A stretch of DNA of 64,000 bases from contig NZ_CAJVCE010000009.1 in the NCBI RefSeq assembly GCF_910594985.1, forward strand, positions 62,001 through 126,000, given 5' to 3'. Each line of letters starts with the position of its first letter. Positions within the stretch are counted from its first letter, which is position 1. This document shows positions 8,701 to 16,444 of this stretch, piece after piece. Under the pieces are notes generated by a model. That model made no database searches. It had not been told where the DNA came from and saw only the letters and a list, made by a program, of their open reading frames with translations. The translations under genes were made by a program, and so were the position numbers. The DNA is from Paenibacillus allorhizosphaerae (GTDB lineage: Bacteria > Bacillota > Bacilli > Paenibacillales > NBRC-103111).

Positions 8701-11700
8701 TCGATCAGCACGTTGTAGTCGCGTTCTTTCAGCACGCTTACGTTAAGCAGCTCCTGCAGCGCGAACGCATACGTTCCGCCAGCCGCTACCTGCCCGCTGC
8801 CAAGCTGCTGTCCATTAACCGTCAGCGTCAATGTTGCGCTTTGATTGGCAGTTACACGCAAGGAAGCCTGCTCCGCCGCTGTAAGCAGCATCGTCTCTTT
8901 ATTGCCGTCAATCGCCGTATAGGCGCGTTCTTTAACCGCATGCACGCCGGCGTCAAGCGCCACGGCCAAAGCAGCCGGCTGCGGAACGGGAAGTTCCGTC
9001 GTTACGCTTGCGGACGGCGGGCTCAATACGAGACGCCCTTGCTCCTGCCCCATAGCCGATACATATAAGGTATAAGTTGCATCGGTAGACAAGCCGCTAA
9101 TGACCGCATACTGCAGATTCCCCGACTGCGGCGCGAAGTCCATGACCGGTACGGCTGTTTGGCCGTTCGCAGCTTTGCCTACCCACACCCGGTACGACGT
9201 CACATTGCCCGGCAAGGAAGAAAAGCGCAGCGACACTTCGCCGTTTCCGGTAGAGAACACCTCGGGCCGCTCCGGCGCTTGCAGCGTGTACGGTGCGGTT
9301 ACTTCCACCATTCCTTCTGCAATCGCGTATACCGGTGCTTTACCGGCGCTTGTTCCAGCCACGGTCAAATGATAAGTCCCGGGAATCGTCGTCGCCGGTA
9401 TATCGATCGCCTTGCTGCCGGAAGCAGACAAACCGTCTGCGATCACTTCCCCGATATACTGATCGGCGCTGTCGGTCAGCATGATCGTCACTTCGGCATC
9501 GGATGCTGCATTTTCCATCGACCATATCACTTGAATACGGTTTTCCGCACCGCTCACAGGCGCCGCCGATGCTTTGATCGCAGGCTGCGGGATCAGCTTC
9601 TGGATTTGCAGATCCACCTTCTTCGCGTTCTGGATCGACCATTTGCCTGCAGGCGCATTCAGCAGCGAGACGTATAGCGTATCCCGTCCGTCCTTCGCAG
9701 GGTTCGGGGTATCGATCTGCGTCTGCTGCAGCGGATCTCCGCCCGCGTTACCGCTTGCCGTCCGGTCTGCCGCCGGTTGCAAATAGGCATTGCCGTTCGG
9801 AGCGTTAAAGTTCAGCGTATACGGCGAGCCGTCCGGTGCAGTAATTACCGTGTTCGCATCTCCGCCGCTCACCGTTAGCATGTAGTCGCCTTTTTCCGCC
9901 AATTCGAATCGCTTCGTAAATCGGCCTTCCATCAGCATCGGCTTGATCGATTTAAACTTCCTGCTGGACTTGTAAGCAATGATGCTGGTAAAGCTGCTGC
10001 CTACCGCCTTCCACTGCCCGCTCAGATCGTCTCCGTTTAGCAGAACGGTCAGCTTCTGCTGCGGTTCATCATAAATGGCATTCATGCCAGGCTGATTCGG
10101 ATCAAGCTGCAACGGATAAAGCGCGCCGCTTGGCGTGTACAGCTTCGTCTGGGCGTCCGCTCCGTAAATCTCGACAACGGCTTGACCGTTATCGGTACGG
10201 TTCATCTCAAGCGCCGTTGGATAAGCTTGGGCTTTCACCCACTGCGCTACGTCGCCGATCGTTGCCTGAGGAAGAATGCTGTATAATGACGTTTTCGGGC
10301 TCGTCCCTGCGCTAATCATCCAGGTTCCTGCTTCCACTGCATTCAGCAATACGTACAGATTGCCGTTGGCATCGCGGTAAGCGTTCCAGTCCGGCTGATT
10401 TTGCGCCGTTTGCAGGCTGTATGGACGGCCGTCCGGCTTATAGACGATGACCTCGCCCTGCGCTGCTGCAACTTTCAGCACGTAAGCTCCACGCTCCTCC
10501 ATCACAAGCGATGTCACCGCCCGCTCCGGCGTTTGCGCCCACAGCTTCGACAACGCTTCAAGCGTCATCGATTCGCCCGCAAACAGCAATTCATGGATGC
10601 TGATGCGGCTGCTGCCGTTCATCGAGAGCCTCCAAGTTCCAGCAGACAACAACACGCGCATAAATGTCGTATTGCTTGCACTATCGTAGAACATTTCAGG
10701 CCGCACGACTTGCTCTTGCGTCTGATTCGGCACGGCCGGCGGGCTTAAAACCGCAGTTCGCTGGTCGCCCGTCAACGCAATGAGTGCGTTGTAGGAACGT
10801 CCTACCGTAAAGCTGGAGCTCGACTGTCCGTTCGAAGCATTGGCCTCCGCCGTCATCAGCGGCGTCCGGTCAAGCGTTGTAAACTGTCCATCTACCATCC
10901 GAGCTTTAACGTCGGTCTGTGTTGTATCCTCCGGTTGGAAAGACAAGCCGATCGGCGTCAAATCAAATACTCTCTTGAGCGGATTCGCTGCGGCAATGCG
11001 TACTTGCTTGCCCGAATCCGGCTTCATCAGGAACAATTCTTCCGCTATGTCCAGCCATGGTTCTGCCGCGTCCATGAAGTCGGAAACATTGTTCATGAAG
11101 TCCAAGCCTTTTTCCCACCACGACTTTTTCGGAGGCTCCGCTTCCACCTCGAACAGGATCGTGTTGTTGTTGAACGTATACTTCACGTTCGCGCCTACTC
11201 CGTTATGCCGGAACGTGCCGTAAATTCCGGTTTCCGTCACGCTGAGCGCAACGTTTTTCACGGTCGCCCCGCCGATGCGAGGAATGCCTTTGGGCACATA
11301 AACGGTTCCCTTGATCACTCCGTTGAAGCCTTTTTTGTTGAAGGAATACGTGGTCATGGCTCCTTTGACGACTTCGAATACGTTGATGTCGCCCTTCGAA
11401 GCGAAGCCCGGAGACGTAAATCCTTTCATGCCCGCAGCTGACGGATTCACCACCGTCTGCATGTTCATGTTGTTCACAGGCAGCCAGTAGTAATACTCGA
11501 TCCCGTTGGCGTTGAAGCCGTAAGAGGATACATCCATATTCACCGCATCGGTTCCGATCAGGTTAAATTTGTAATTCGCCTGCGGATGCTTCAGCTCAGG
11601 CACAATGACATCATTCACCGAACCTTTGACGCTGAACGTCTGCGGAACTTGCGTTTTGTCCGCCAGCTTGTCCACGCTGCCGAACAAATAATTGACCTGC

Positions 11701-14468
11701 AGACCGGTCGAAGCCACCTTCGCCTTGCGGTACATGCTGAAGTTCAAGCCATCCAGTCGTCCCTGCTTGGTCTTCATGCTCAGGTCGAAGCTGATGTCGG
11801 TATCCGGCAAGCTGCCCTTGCCTTGAACGCCAACATAAGGAATACGGCTGTCCATGACAAATTGGGTGTCGCTGACGTTAAACGGTCCCACTTTAAATTT
11901 GTTACTCATCGTAAACGTGCCGGATAAATCAAAACGGTTGTTGCGGAATTTGATTCCATCCACCGGGACGGATTCCGTCACCTTTTGGCTGCCGACTTGC
12001 AAGCCGATTTGAAGATCACCGGTTAGACGCAAGCCGTCCTTGGCAAAAACGAGCGAGCTCGCCTTGACCGGCATGCCCATGTTCAAATAGTCGGTTGCCT
12101 CGGCACTGTTCAAAGCGATCGTAAAGTTATCCGACGAAATCGTGAACGGTCCGTCCTGAATCGTATAGGACACATTCGTCCCCAGTGATCCGCCGCCGTT
12201 TACATACAAGCGTCCTTCGCCGCTAATCGTGGACTTGTCGCCGGACTTGGTTACATTAAGGCGGCTGCCCTTGAACATAACGGAGTCGTTGATCGATACG
12301 ATTTCCGACGTGTCGTTGAGAACATACACACCCACATTTGACGGATCCTCTGTAAACGGCCCTTGCAGCATCAGGCTGCTAACTTCATTGCTTGCCGACG
12401 TGCTCGGTACTTCTACTCGGGCAAAGTTGCGCGGTTTGTAGAAGTCTAGCGCCGTTACAGTGAGTCCTTGCGGGAATACATAATGTAAATAATCTTCGTG
12501 CAGCAAGCGGACATCGTATTTCCCCGGAGGTAATTCAACACCCGGATTCTTTAATGTCAGCTCCAGTTGGCGGTCATTTAAAACATTGTAAGCCAACTCA
12601 TACTTTGTACCATCCTCACCCTGCAGGAAGTAATTAATGTGGTTTAATGGTTTACGGAGCAAGTTAGTGACGCCCGTACCAATGGCGACCAACCGCTTCT
12701 TGTCTTTGACATGTAGGAACGAAGCGCCTACACGGTCATATTTGACATCTGGAGGTTCCAAATTCGTATCGTCATTCATTATAAAAGGCTTGATTTCAGT
12801 GTAATTTGTCCCGACTTCGTTAACTGCGTAACCTCGAATCTCATACTCCTGATGCCAAACGAGCCCCGTTAGGATTACTTCAAAAGAGCCTATTCCTTTC
12901 GGTTCTGTACCGGTGAACGGTACACGAGTCCAAGCGCTATCTCCCTTCTTTCGGTATTCTGCGCCTCGCATGGTAATCGTTCTCGTGCCATCGTCGTACA
13001 CACTCGCGATAACGCTGACTTTATCATTGGTATGCTGCGGATCAAATACAGGTAACGGTTCCACATCAAACCTCACACCCGGCGCTGTCGGCGGCGTAAA
13101 GCCGAACACCCAGGTTTCGTTCACATTGCCGGCAGGCATGGAACCAACTACTTTACCGCCTTCGGTCCCATACTTATCCATAATAGTGATCTGATTACGG
13201 TTTCCGCCAAACAAGACGAAGTTTTTGCCGTCAAACGCCATGTTTGCATAGCTGAGAGCAAAAGGCAGATTCCTCGGTTCATTTTGATATAATGCTTCCA
13301 TTCCTACTGTGTAATGATAATACTCCCATCCGCTGCCGTTCCAACCATACGCTATCGATCCAGACCACCCGAAACCTGGACCGTCTTTGCCTTTCATATC
13401 GGGATACATGCTCGAAGGCAATTTCAGGCGAGGTACTAATACCGCGTTGTACATATGGACATAGTCGCGTTCCCCACTAAAGATCACAACGCGTCGTCCG
13501 TCATAAGCCATGGCTTGGCCCCAACGTCCATAACCTGGTTCCGGACCTTCCACCGAGCTCCATGACTTGGCCGTACGATCCCACTTCCACAACAACGAGG
13601 AGCTGTCGTCGTGCGTGAGCGTTTTTGTCTCGTGAGTGCCCGTACTTTCATAGGTCTTCATCACCGACCCGATATTGCCGCCGTACAGTACCGCCGTATT
13701 GCCATCATAGGCCATTTGGCCTCCATAGGCAGCAGGCGGGGATTGAGCCGGCTGCTGTACCTGCGTCCACGCCGTTCCGTTCCACAACCACGTATCGCCG
13801 AGCGGCGGCTTCGAATTTCCGGTGCCGGAATAGCCGCCGAACAACACAAGCTGCTCGCCGTCGTAGGAGATTTGCGCTCCGCCACGGGCCGAAGGAGCGA
13901 CGGCAAGTCCGGTTACTTGCTCCCATTTGGCATTAATGCCATCCCACAGCCATGTGTCGTTAAGCAAGCCTGATTCGCCTTCCCCGCCAAACAGAAGCAC
14001 CTTTTTGTTAACCGCGTCATACGCCATGGCTGCGCTTTTGCGTTTAGGAGGCTTGGGGGAAAGATCCAACAATTCCTCCCACTTTTTCTCTCTGCCGTCC
14101 CAAATCCATGTTTCATCGAACGGCCTGCCGCCATCGTCTGCGCCGCCGAACATGATCACATTGCCCGCATTTTCGTCGTAGACCATCGATGCGGCTTGTC
14201 TCGGATCAGGTTTTAGATTAAGATCGACCCTCTCCCAAACATAATCCTTAATATTGCTGCTGATCGCTTTGGCCGCTATGGACCGCGGTGTCGGCGTATA
14301 TGTATTCGACTGCACCGTACCGTTCCCAGTTCCGGTACCATATGTTTGTCCCGTTACTGTCCCATCGGCCTGAGCCACATTCAGCCCGCCATGCAAGAAA
14401 GGCACATACTGCAATAACAGTACAGCGATCAAAAGCTTGGCCAAGCCGGCATTCCAACGTTTTCGCAC
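5748..14468 (-). CDS. Giant S-layer-anchored surface protein (Kelch, Fn3, cadherin-like, 3x SLH)
   Basis: A 2,906-residue exported protein. GTG at 14468 is chosen because GGTGGAGGGG lies eight bases upstream and it places a clean signal peptide (basic start, hydrophobic core, cleavage after NVAQA) at the N terminus. Approximate order: Kelch beta-propeller 60-470 (repeated LLFGG and TWLWDG units); Fn3-like 460-570; long beta-rich region 600-1150; three tandem ~100-residue modules at 1320-1580 (each with a PDG/PSG-x-x-Y-x-L core); an interaction-type Ig region; Fn3 near 1725-1815; three cadherin-like sandwich domains near 2130-2445; and three SLH domains near 2700-2890 (GYPDGTFRPAQAITRAELA, LFRPDDAITRGEMA, GYPDGSFQPDNKLNRAEA). 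SLH domains bind pyruvylated wall polymer, so it should be displayed on the surface. Its role in adhesion or polymer binding is inference. Confidence 0.92.
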   Translation of the reverse strand: MRKRWNAGLAKLLIAVLLLQYVPFLHGGLNVAQADGTVTGQTYGTGTGNGTVQSNTYTPTPRSIAAKAISSNIKDYVWERVDLNLKPDPRQAASMVYDENAGNVIMFGGADDGGRPFDETWIWDGREKKWEELLDLSPKPPKRKSAAMAYDAVNKKVLLFGGEGESGLLNDTWLWDGINAKWEQVTGLAVAPSARGGAQISYDGEQLVLFGGYSGTGNSKPPLGDTWLWNGTAWTQVQQPAQSPPAAYGGQMAYDGNTAVLYGGNIGSVMKTYESTGTHETKTLTHDDSSSLLWKWDRTAKSWSSVEGPEPGYGRWGQAMAYDGRRVVIFSGERDYVHMYNAVLVPRLKLPSSMYPDMKGKDGPGFGWSGSIAYGWNGSGWEYYHYTVGMEALYQNEPRNLPFALSYANMAFDGKNFVLFGGNRNQITIMDKYGTEGGKVVGSMPAGNVNETWVFGFTPPTAPGVRFDVEPLPVFDPQHTNDKVSVIASVYDDGTRTITMRGAEYRKKGDSAWTRVPFTGTEPKGIGSFEVILTGLVWHQEYEIRGYAVNEVGTNYTEIKPFIMNDDTNLEPPDVKYDRVGASFLHVKDKKRLVAIGTGVTNLLRKPLNHINYFLQGEDGTKYELAYNVLNDRQLELTLKNPGVELPPGKYDVRLLHEDYLHYVFPQGLTVTALDFYKPRNFARVEVPSTSASNEVSSLMLQGPFTEDPSNVGVYVLNDTSEIVSINDSVMFKGSRLNVTKSGDKSTISGEGRLYVNGGGSLGTNVSYTIQDGPFTISSDNFTIALNSAEATDYLNMGMPVKASSLVFAKDGLRLTGDLQIGLQVGSQKVTESVPVDGIKFRNNRFDLSGTFTMSNKFKVGPFNVSDTQFVMDSRIPYVGVQGKGSLPDTDISFDLSMKTKQGRLDGLNFSMYRKAKVASTGLQVNYLFGSVDKLADKTQVPQTFSVKGSVNDVIVPELKHPQANYKFNLIGTDAVNMDVSSYGFNANGIEYYYWLPVNNMNMQTVVNPSAAGMKGFTSPGFASKGDINVFEVVKGAMTTYSFNKKGFNGVIKGTVYVPKGIPRIGGATVKNVALSVTETGIYGTFRHNGVGANVKYTFNNNTILFEVEAEPPKKSWWEKGLDFMNNVSDFMDAAEPWLDIAEELFLMKPDSGKQVRIAAANPLKRVFDLTPIGLSFQPEDTTQTDVKARMVDGQFTTLDRTPLMTAEANASNGQSSSSFTVGRSYNALIALTGDQRTAVLSPPAVPNQTQEQVVRPEMFYDSASNTTFMRVLLSAGTWRLSMNGSSRISIHELLFAGESMTLEALSKLWAQTPERAVTSLVMEERGAYVLKVAAAQGEVIVYKPDGRPYSLQTAQNQPDWNAYRDANGNLYVLLNAVEAGTWMISAGTSPKTSLYSILPQATIGDVAQWVKAQAYPTALEMNRTDNGQAVVEIYGADAQTKLYTPSGALYPLQLDPNQPGMNAIYDEPQQKLTVLLNGDDLSGQWKAVGSSFTSIIAYKSSRKFKSIKPMLMEGRFTKRFELAEKGDYMLTVSGGDANTVITAPDGSPYTLNFNAPNGNAYLQPAADRTASGNAGGDPLQQTQIDTPNPAKDGRDTLYVSLLNAPAGKWSIQNAKKVDLQIQKLIPQPAIKASAAPVSGAENRIQVIWSMENAASDAEVTIMLTDSADQYIGEVIADGLSASGSKAIDIPATTIPGTYHLTVAGTSAGKAPVYAIAEGMVEVTAPYTLQAPERPEVFSTGNGEVSLRFSSLPGNVTSYRVWVGKAANGQTAVPVMDFAPQSGNLQYAVISGLSTDATYTLYVSAMGQEQGRLVLSPPSASVTTELPVPQPAALAVALDAGVHAVKERAYTAIDGNKETMLLTAAEQASLRVTANQSATLTLTVNGQQLGSGQVAAGGTYAFALQELLNVSVLKERDYNVLIEAVNDRGDRSTAYRKLFVDRTGPMLIVSGGDDAQGKRIALNGTVTADSKIYIAGQTDSGAKLDINGTRVPLDDAGRFVYYAPLDWETQADRNKFTVTASDEIGNKTESGFEILRDTADTIPTYRSDLAALTTGNATMSTPYTFGTTSYQAVAYSDKVRVYAVPVVSASAVTIDGQALTDGGYVEIEVPTAGRTVQIQVQPGSVAGKTYTLHITGMGSSVAALRTLKLNNATAGQNGDALAAQPFTGAENSYTVYVGNTVDSVTLTAGALQAGSGIKVQGQAVQSEQASQAITLRVGENQIPVTVTSPNSSEMRSYQVAVWREPSSNAQLQQLGLATEGAELVTAFHPAALNYQLLVPSAADEVKLLPVAQQADATIRINDQEVAKGLVASIPFKLDQTAQTAAIEVSAQDGTKLTYTISLLRKQASPAKPPLLASLQADSVLGGAFNPYKLNYGTIGTTTNGNAAITAMANDPEATVTVADESLKGGGSFLPKLNMGDNTLIVRVESANKEASQTYSIDVKRVEEQSSSEEPIQNARQTTITGGAGGWTDQTTIVRTRTEEGRTLDIVKLDAEKTRDVLDKAVQNKDSIARIYVTDVPNAPADERIVSLSADSVSLLAKGGMSLQILLPDAQLALSAASLQQLSKDGKDAYFRVVPVRDNAERSEVTARVQTAELVRNAAGGRSVTVFGQPVKIETNYTGYTTELLFPLDHLTLPVNEAAAKQILSELAVYIEHSDGDKALSQGEIRYDAEGKPVGIAIEINKFSTFTIIQKNGSDALKVLEPYLSGYPDGTFRPAQAITRAELATILHRIGARGAAGQAGTAQAKGYPDVAESHWAAEAIADMQRAGLMLGDDNGLFRPDDAITRGEMASIAARLLPQTVNGAALPGDYGDTSGHWASEAIKQASQAGILQGYPDGSFQPDNKLNRAEAVKVLNKLFERLTASVQSSSWPDVPKDHWAIQDIESASGTVRQLSDGSVYVVPSH

Positions 14469-14740
14469 TTCTGTTTCCCCTCCACCTGGACTTCTTTCCA
14501 AAAGCGTTAATAGAAAATGCAATTCATTTTCGCTGCAACAAGACATGCGAAAATTCTACATCATTTGACATATCCCGCCCTTTCTTTTGTCTAATTTTGT
14601 AGTACTTTAGTCATGCAATTATTATAATCGGCGGCTCACAACAAATTCTGAACAAAATAGAGAGCGCCTTTCGCAGGTAAATGTTGGGCATTGGACAGAC
14701 TTGCAAATGCGGTTGCCTCGTGCCTTGCGAACGAAAACGC

Positions 14741-14763
14741 AAAAAAACCTCCATTGCTGGAGG
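14741..14763 (-). terminator. Terminator of the second HxlR gene
   Basis: Minus-strand CCTCCAGCAATGGAGG hairpin followed by seven T, 25 bases after the HxlR stop. The rest of 14469-14787 holds the leader of the giant gene; only a -10-like TATAAT on the minus strand at 14626-14621 without a partner -35 was seen. Confidence 0.85.
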
Positions 14764-14787
14764 AAATCTTCGTATCTTCAAATAGAT

Positions 14788-15147
14788 TTACGCATGCGAG
14801 GAATGCGACTCGGCCGTCTTTTTGTTGAGACATGTGCCCTCAGACTCAGCCCAAGCTCTCATGGCGGCAAAAATAGGCTGGAGACGCTGCCCCCGCTCGG
14901 TAAGTTCATATTCGACATGCAATGGTACTCCAGGATAAAGAGTACGTGTTACGATGCCATGTTCCTCTAACATACGAAGCCGATCGGTCAACGTTTTCGG
15001 ACTAATGGGATGCAGGGAACGGCGCAGCTCCCCAAACCGCTTGACGCCATTAAACAAGTCGCGAAGCAGAAGAAGAGTCCATTTGCCATCTAATATTTCA
15101 AAGACCGATTCAATGGCGTCGGGACAAGCAGGATCGATCATCGGCAT
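14788..15147 (-). CDS. HxlR-family transcriptional regulator
   Basis: A 119-residue HxlR regulator with the family's core: ILDGKWTLLLLRDLFNG near residues 18-34, ISPKTLTDRLRMLEEHGIV as the recognition region, and a wing with PLHVEYELTERGQRL. A Cys lies at about residue 8 (PACPD), the common redox-sensing position. A second ATG at 15141 is better spaced from GGGGG and may be the true start. It is divergent from the RibD-type reductase gene, with 155 bp between, an arrangement in which HxlR proteins usually control the neighbour in response to reactive electrophiles; that link is inference. Confidence 0.9.
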   Translation of the reverse strand: MPMIDPACPDAIESVFEILDGKWTLLLLRDLFNGVKRFGELRRSLHPISPKTLTDRLRMLEEHGIVTRTLYPGVPLHVEYELTERGQRLQPIFAAMRAWAESEGTCLNKKTAESHSSHA

Positions 15148-15302
15148 TTCCCCCTTAGTTCATTTTTTGAAACTATTGCACTTTTATGTAACTACTTTTC
15201 AAATGTACCATAACAAGCTACGATTGTGAAAGAACGAAAATACGCAATGCAATGTATGCTTGCAACTTATGATTATTTTTAATGAAATCAGGAGGCATTT
15301 AT

Positions 15303-15815
15303 ATGAAAACTGTATTATGGGCAACTTTGACCGCTAATGGAAACTATGCACAATCCAGTCCAGAGCATCCGCCCAAAAAGGAAGCACTGGATGATTTTGC
15401 GGCGCATGCCAAAACCGCAGGCAACTTTATTGTCGGACGCCGAACGTTCGAAGGCATGCAGGCAGCAGGCGGTGGCGGATCGTTTGGCGATGTGGACATC
15501 GTCGTAGTATCCAAAAGTATCGAACCCATCCCCGGTATAACCGTTGCGGGATCGCCAAAGGAAGCTCTCGACTATTTGCAGCAAAAAGGGCATCAAACCG
15601 CCCTCATCGCAGGCGGCGCGGATCTGCACAACGCATTCCTGGGTCAAGGGCTTGTGGACGAGTTGATATTCAATGTCGCTCCGGTATTGGAAGGAAAAGG
15701 ACTGCATCTAACGATTGACACGGACCGCTACCAGTACAAGGATGCGCAGCTTTTGGATTGTAAACCGCTCGGCGGAGGTATCATTCAGCTGCGTTATGCA
15801 GTAGGCTGTTTCTAA
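15303..15815 (+). CDS. Dihydrofolate reductase / RibD C-terminal-like reductase
   Basis: A 170-residue cytoplasmic protein of the RibD_C/DHFR-like fold. It shows the N-terminal strand with TLTANGNYA, the NADP(H)-region NFIVGRRTFEGM, VVSKS, the glycine-rich ALIAGGADLHNAFLGQGLVDEL and the closing VLEGKGL. Such proteins are widespread in Bacillales and use NADPH, but their substrate is mostly unknown; true DHFR activity is unlikely. AGGAGG lies before the ATG at 15303; the seven codons upstream of it contain that site. It is divergent from the HxlR gene and is its probable target. Confidence 0.85.
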   Translation: MKTVLWATLTANGNYAQSSPEHPPKKEALDDFAAHAKTAGNFIVGRRTFEGMQAAGGGGSFGDVDIVVVSKSIEPIPGITVAGSPKEALDYLQQKGHQTALIAGGADLHNAFLGQGLVDELIFNVAPVLEGKGLHLTIDTDRYQYKDAQLLDCKPLGGGIIQLRYAVGCF

Positions 15816-15819
15816 GCAA

Positions 15820-15923
15820 GCGATCGCCGGTATTCCTCCGGTCGAGATTTGGACTGGCATCGTCATAACCAGGAAGTTATCGATGATTTGATCCATTACG
15901 ACGGGAAGTTGATTGTAAAGTAA
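15820..15923 (+). pseudogene. Short C-terminal gene remnant with a frame change
   Basis: After the reductase stop, one frame reads AIAGIPPVEIWTGIVITRK and a second, shifted by one, reads EVIDDLIHYDGKLIVK before TAA at 15921-15923. Both are protein-like and join end to end, which suggests the tail of a decayed gene. The family is not recognised with confidence. Confidence 0.3.
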
Positions 15924-15935
15924 GAGCATGAGAAA

Positions 15936-15960
15936 GAGCTGCAGCTATGCAGCTCATTTC
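15936..15960. terminator. Hairpin between convergent genes
   Basis: GAGCTGCA-GCTA-TGCAGCTC is a perfect eight-pair stem. The T tracts on both sides are weak (ATTTC on plus, TTTCTC on minus), but its position between the reductase and the VOC gene fits a terminator. Confidence 0.5.
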
Positions 15961-15998
15961 GCCTTTGTATTGAGCCCGATTAGAGCCACTGAGTCATG

Positions 15999-16436
15999 TT
16001 AACCTCCGAAGCCGATTTTATATCCGTCTATATCTTGAACAATAAACTCTTTCCAACCCGACTCGGATACGGTCAACTCGGACGCGATGATGGCTCCTTT
16101 GGATACAAACTCTGCATAAAGTTGTTCTTGTGCATTCGTATAAACAAGAATGTCCCACGGAGGTCCACCCGCCACACTACTAATGGGTTTCACGTCTTCC
16201 CGACTTTTCGCTTCATACATTAAGAGGAACAATCCTTCACGGGAAGTATGGCCGCAAGAATCGTGCTCACAACCAAGCATGTCTTTATAATACTTTTTAG
16301 ATTTTTCCAAATCCGACACCAGCAATAATGTTGGCCCCGTTTGGATGTTCCTTTTCCCTTCCTTTTGGAATGTCCCCCTCGCTGCAGTGTCCAATAATGC
16401 CCGCTCTTCCAATGCAATCAACTCCCATTTATTCAT
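15999..16436 (-). CDS. VOC-family (glyoxalase/bleomycin-resistance-like) protein
   Basis: A 145-residue protein with one VOC-type beta-alpha-beta-beta-beta pair: PTLLLVSDLEKSKKYYKDML near residues 34-53, LFLLMYEA in the middle, and WDILVYTNAQEQLYAEF followed by GWKEFIVQDIDGYKIGFGG at the end, the typical VOC closing strand. Metal ligands are not clearly conserved, so the activity is open (isomerase, dioxygenase or binding protein). Translation from ATG at 16436 has only a weak ribosome-binding site, but the gene starts eight bases after the beta-lactamase-family stop, so coupling is likely. Residues 1-30 do not look like a VOC domain. Confidence 0.75.
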   Translation of the reverse strand: MNKWELIALEERALLDTAARGTFQKEGKRNIQTGPTLLLVSDLEKSKKYYKDMLGCEHDSCGHTSREGLFLLMYEAKSREDVKPISSVAGGPPWDILVYTNAQEQLYAEFVSKGAIIASELTVSESGWKEFIVQDIDGYKIGFGG

Positions 16437-16444
16437 GGATAGGT

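Noticed and set aside
7806..9068. A 420-codon open frame on the plus strand opposite the giant surface gene
   Set aside because: It is the complement of a GC-rich coding frame, is full of Arg/His/Cys, has no ribosome-binding site or known motif, and the minus frame has clear domains.
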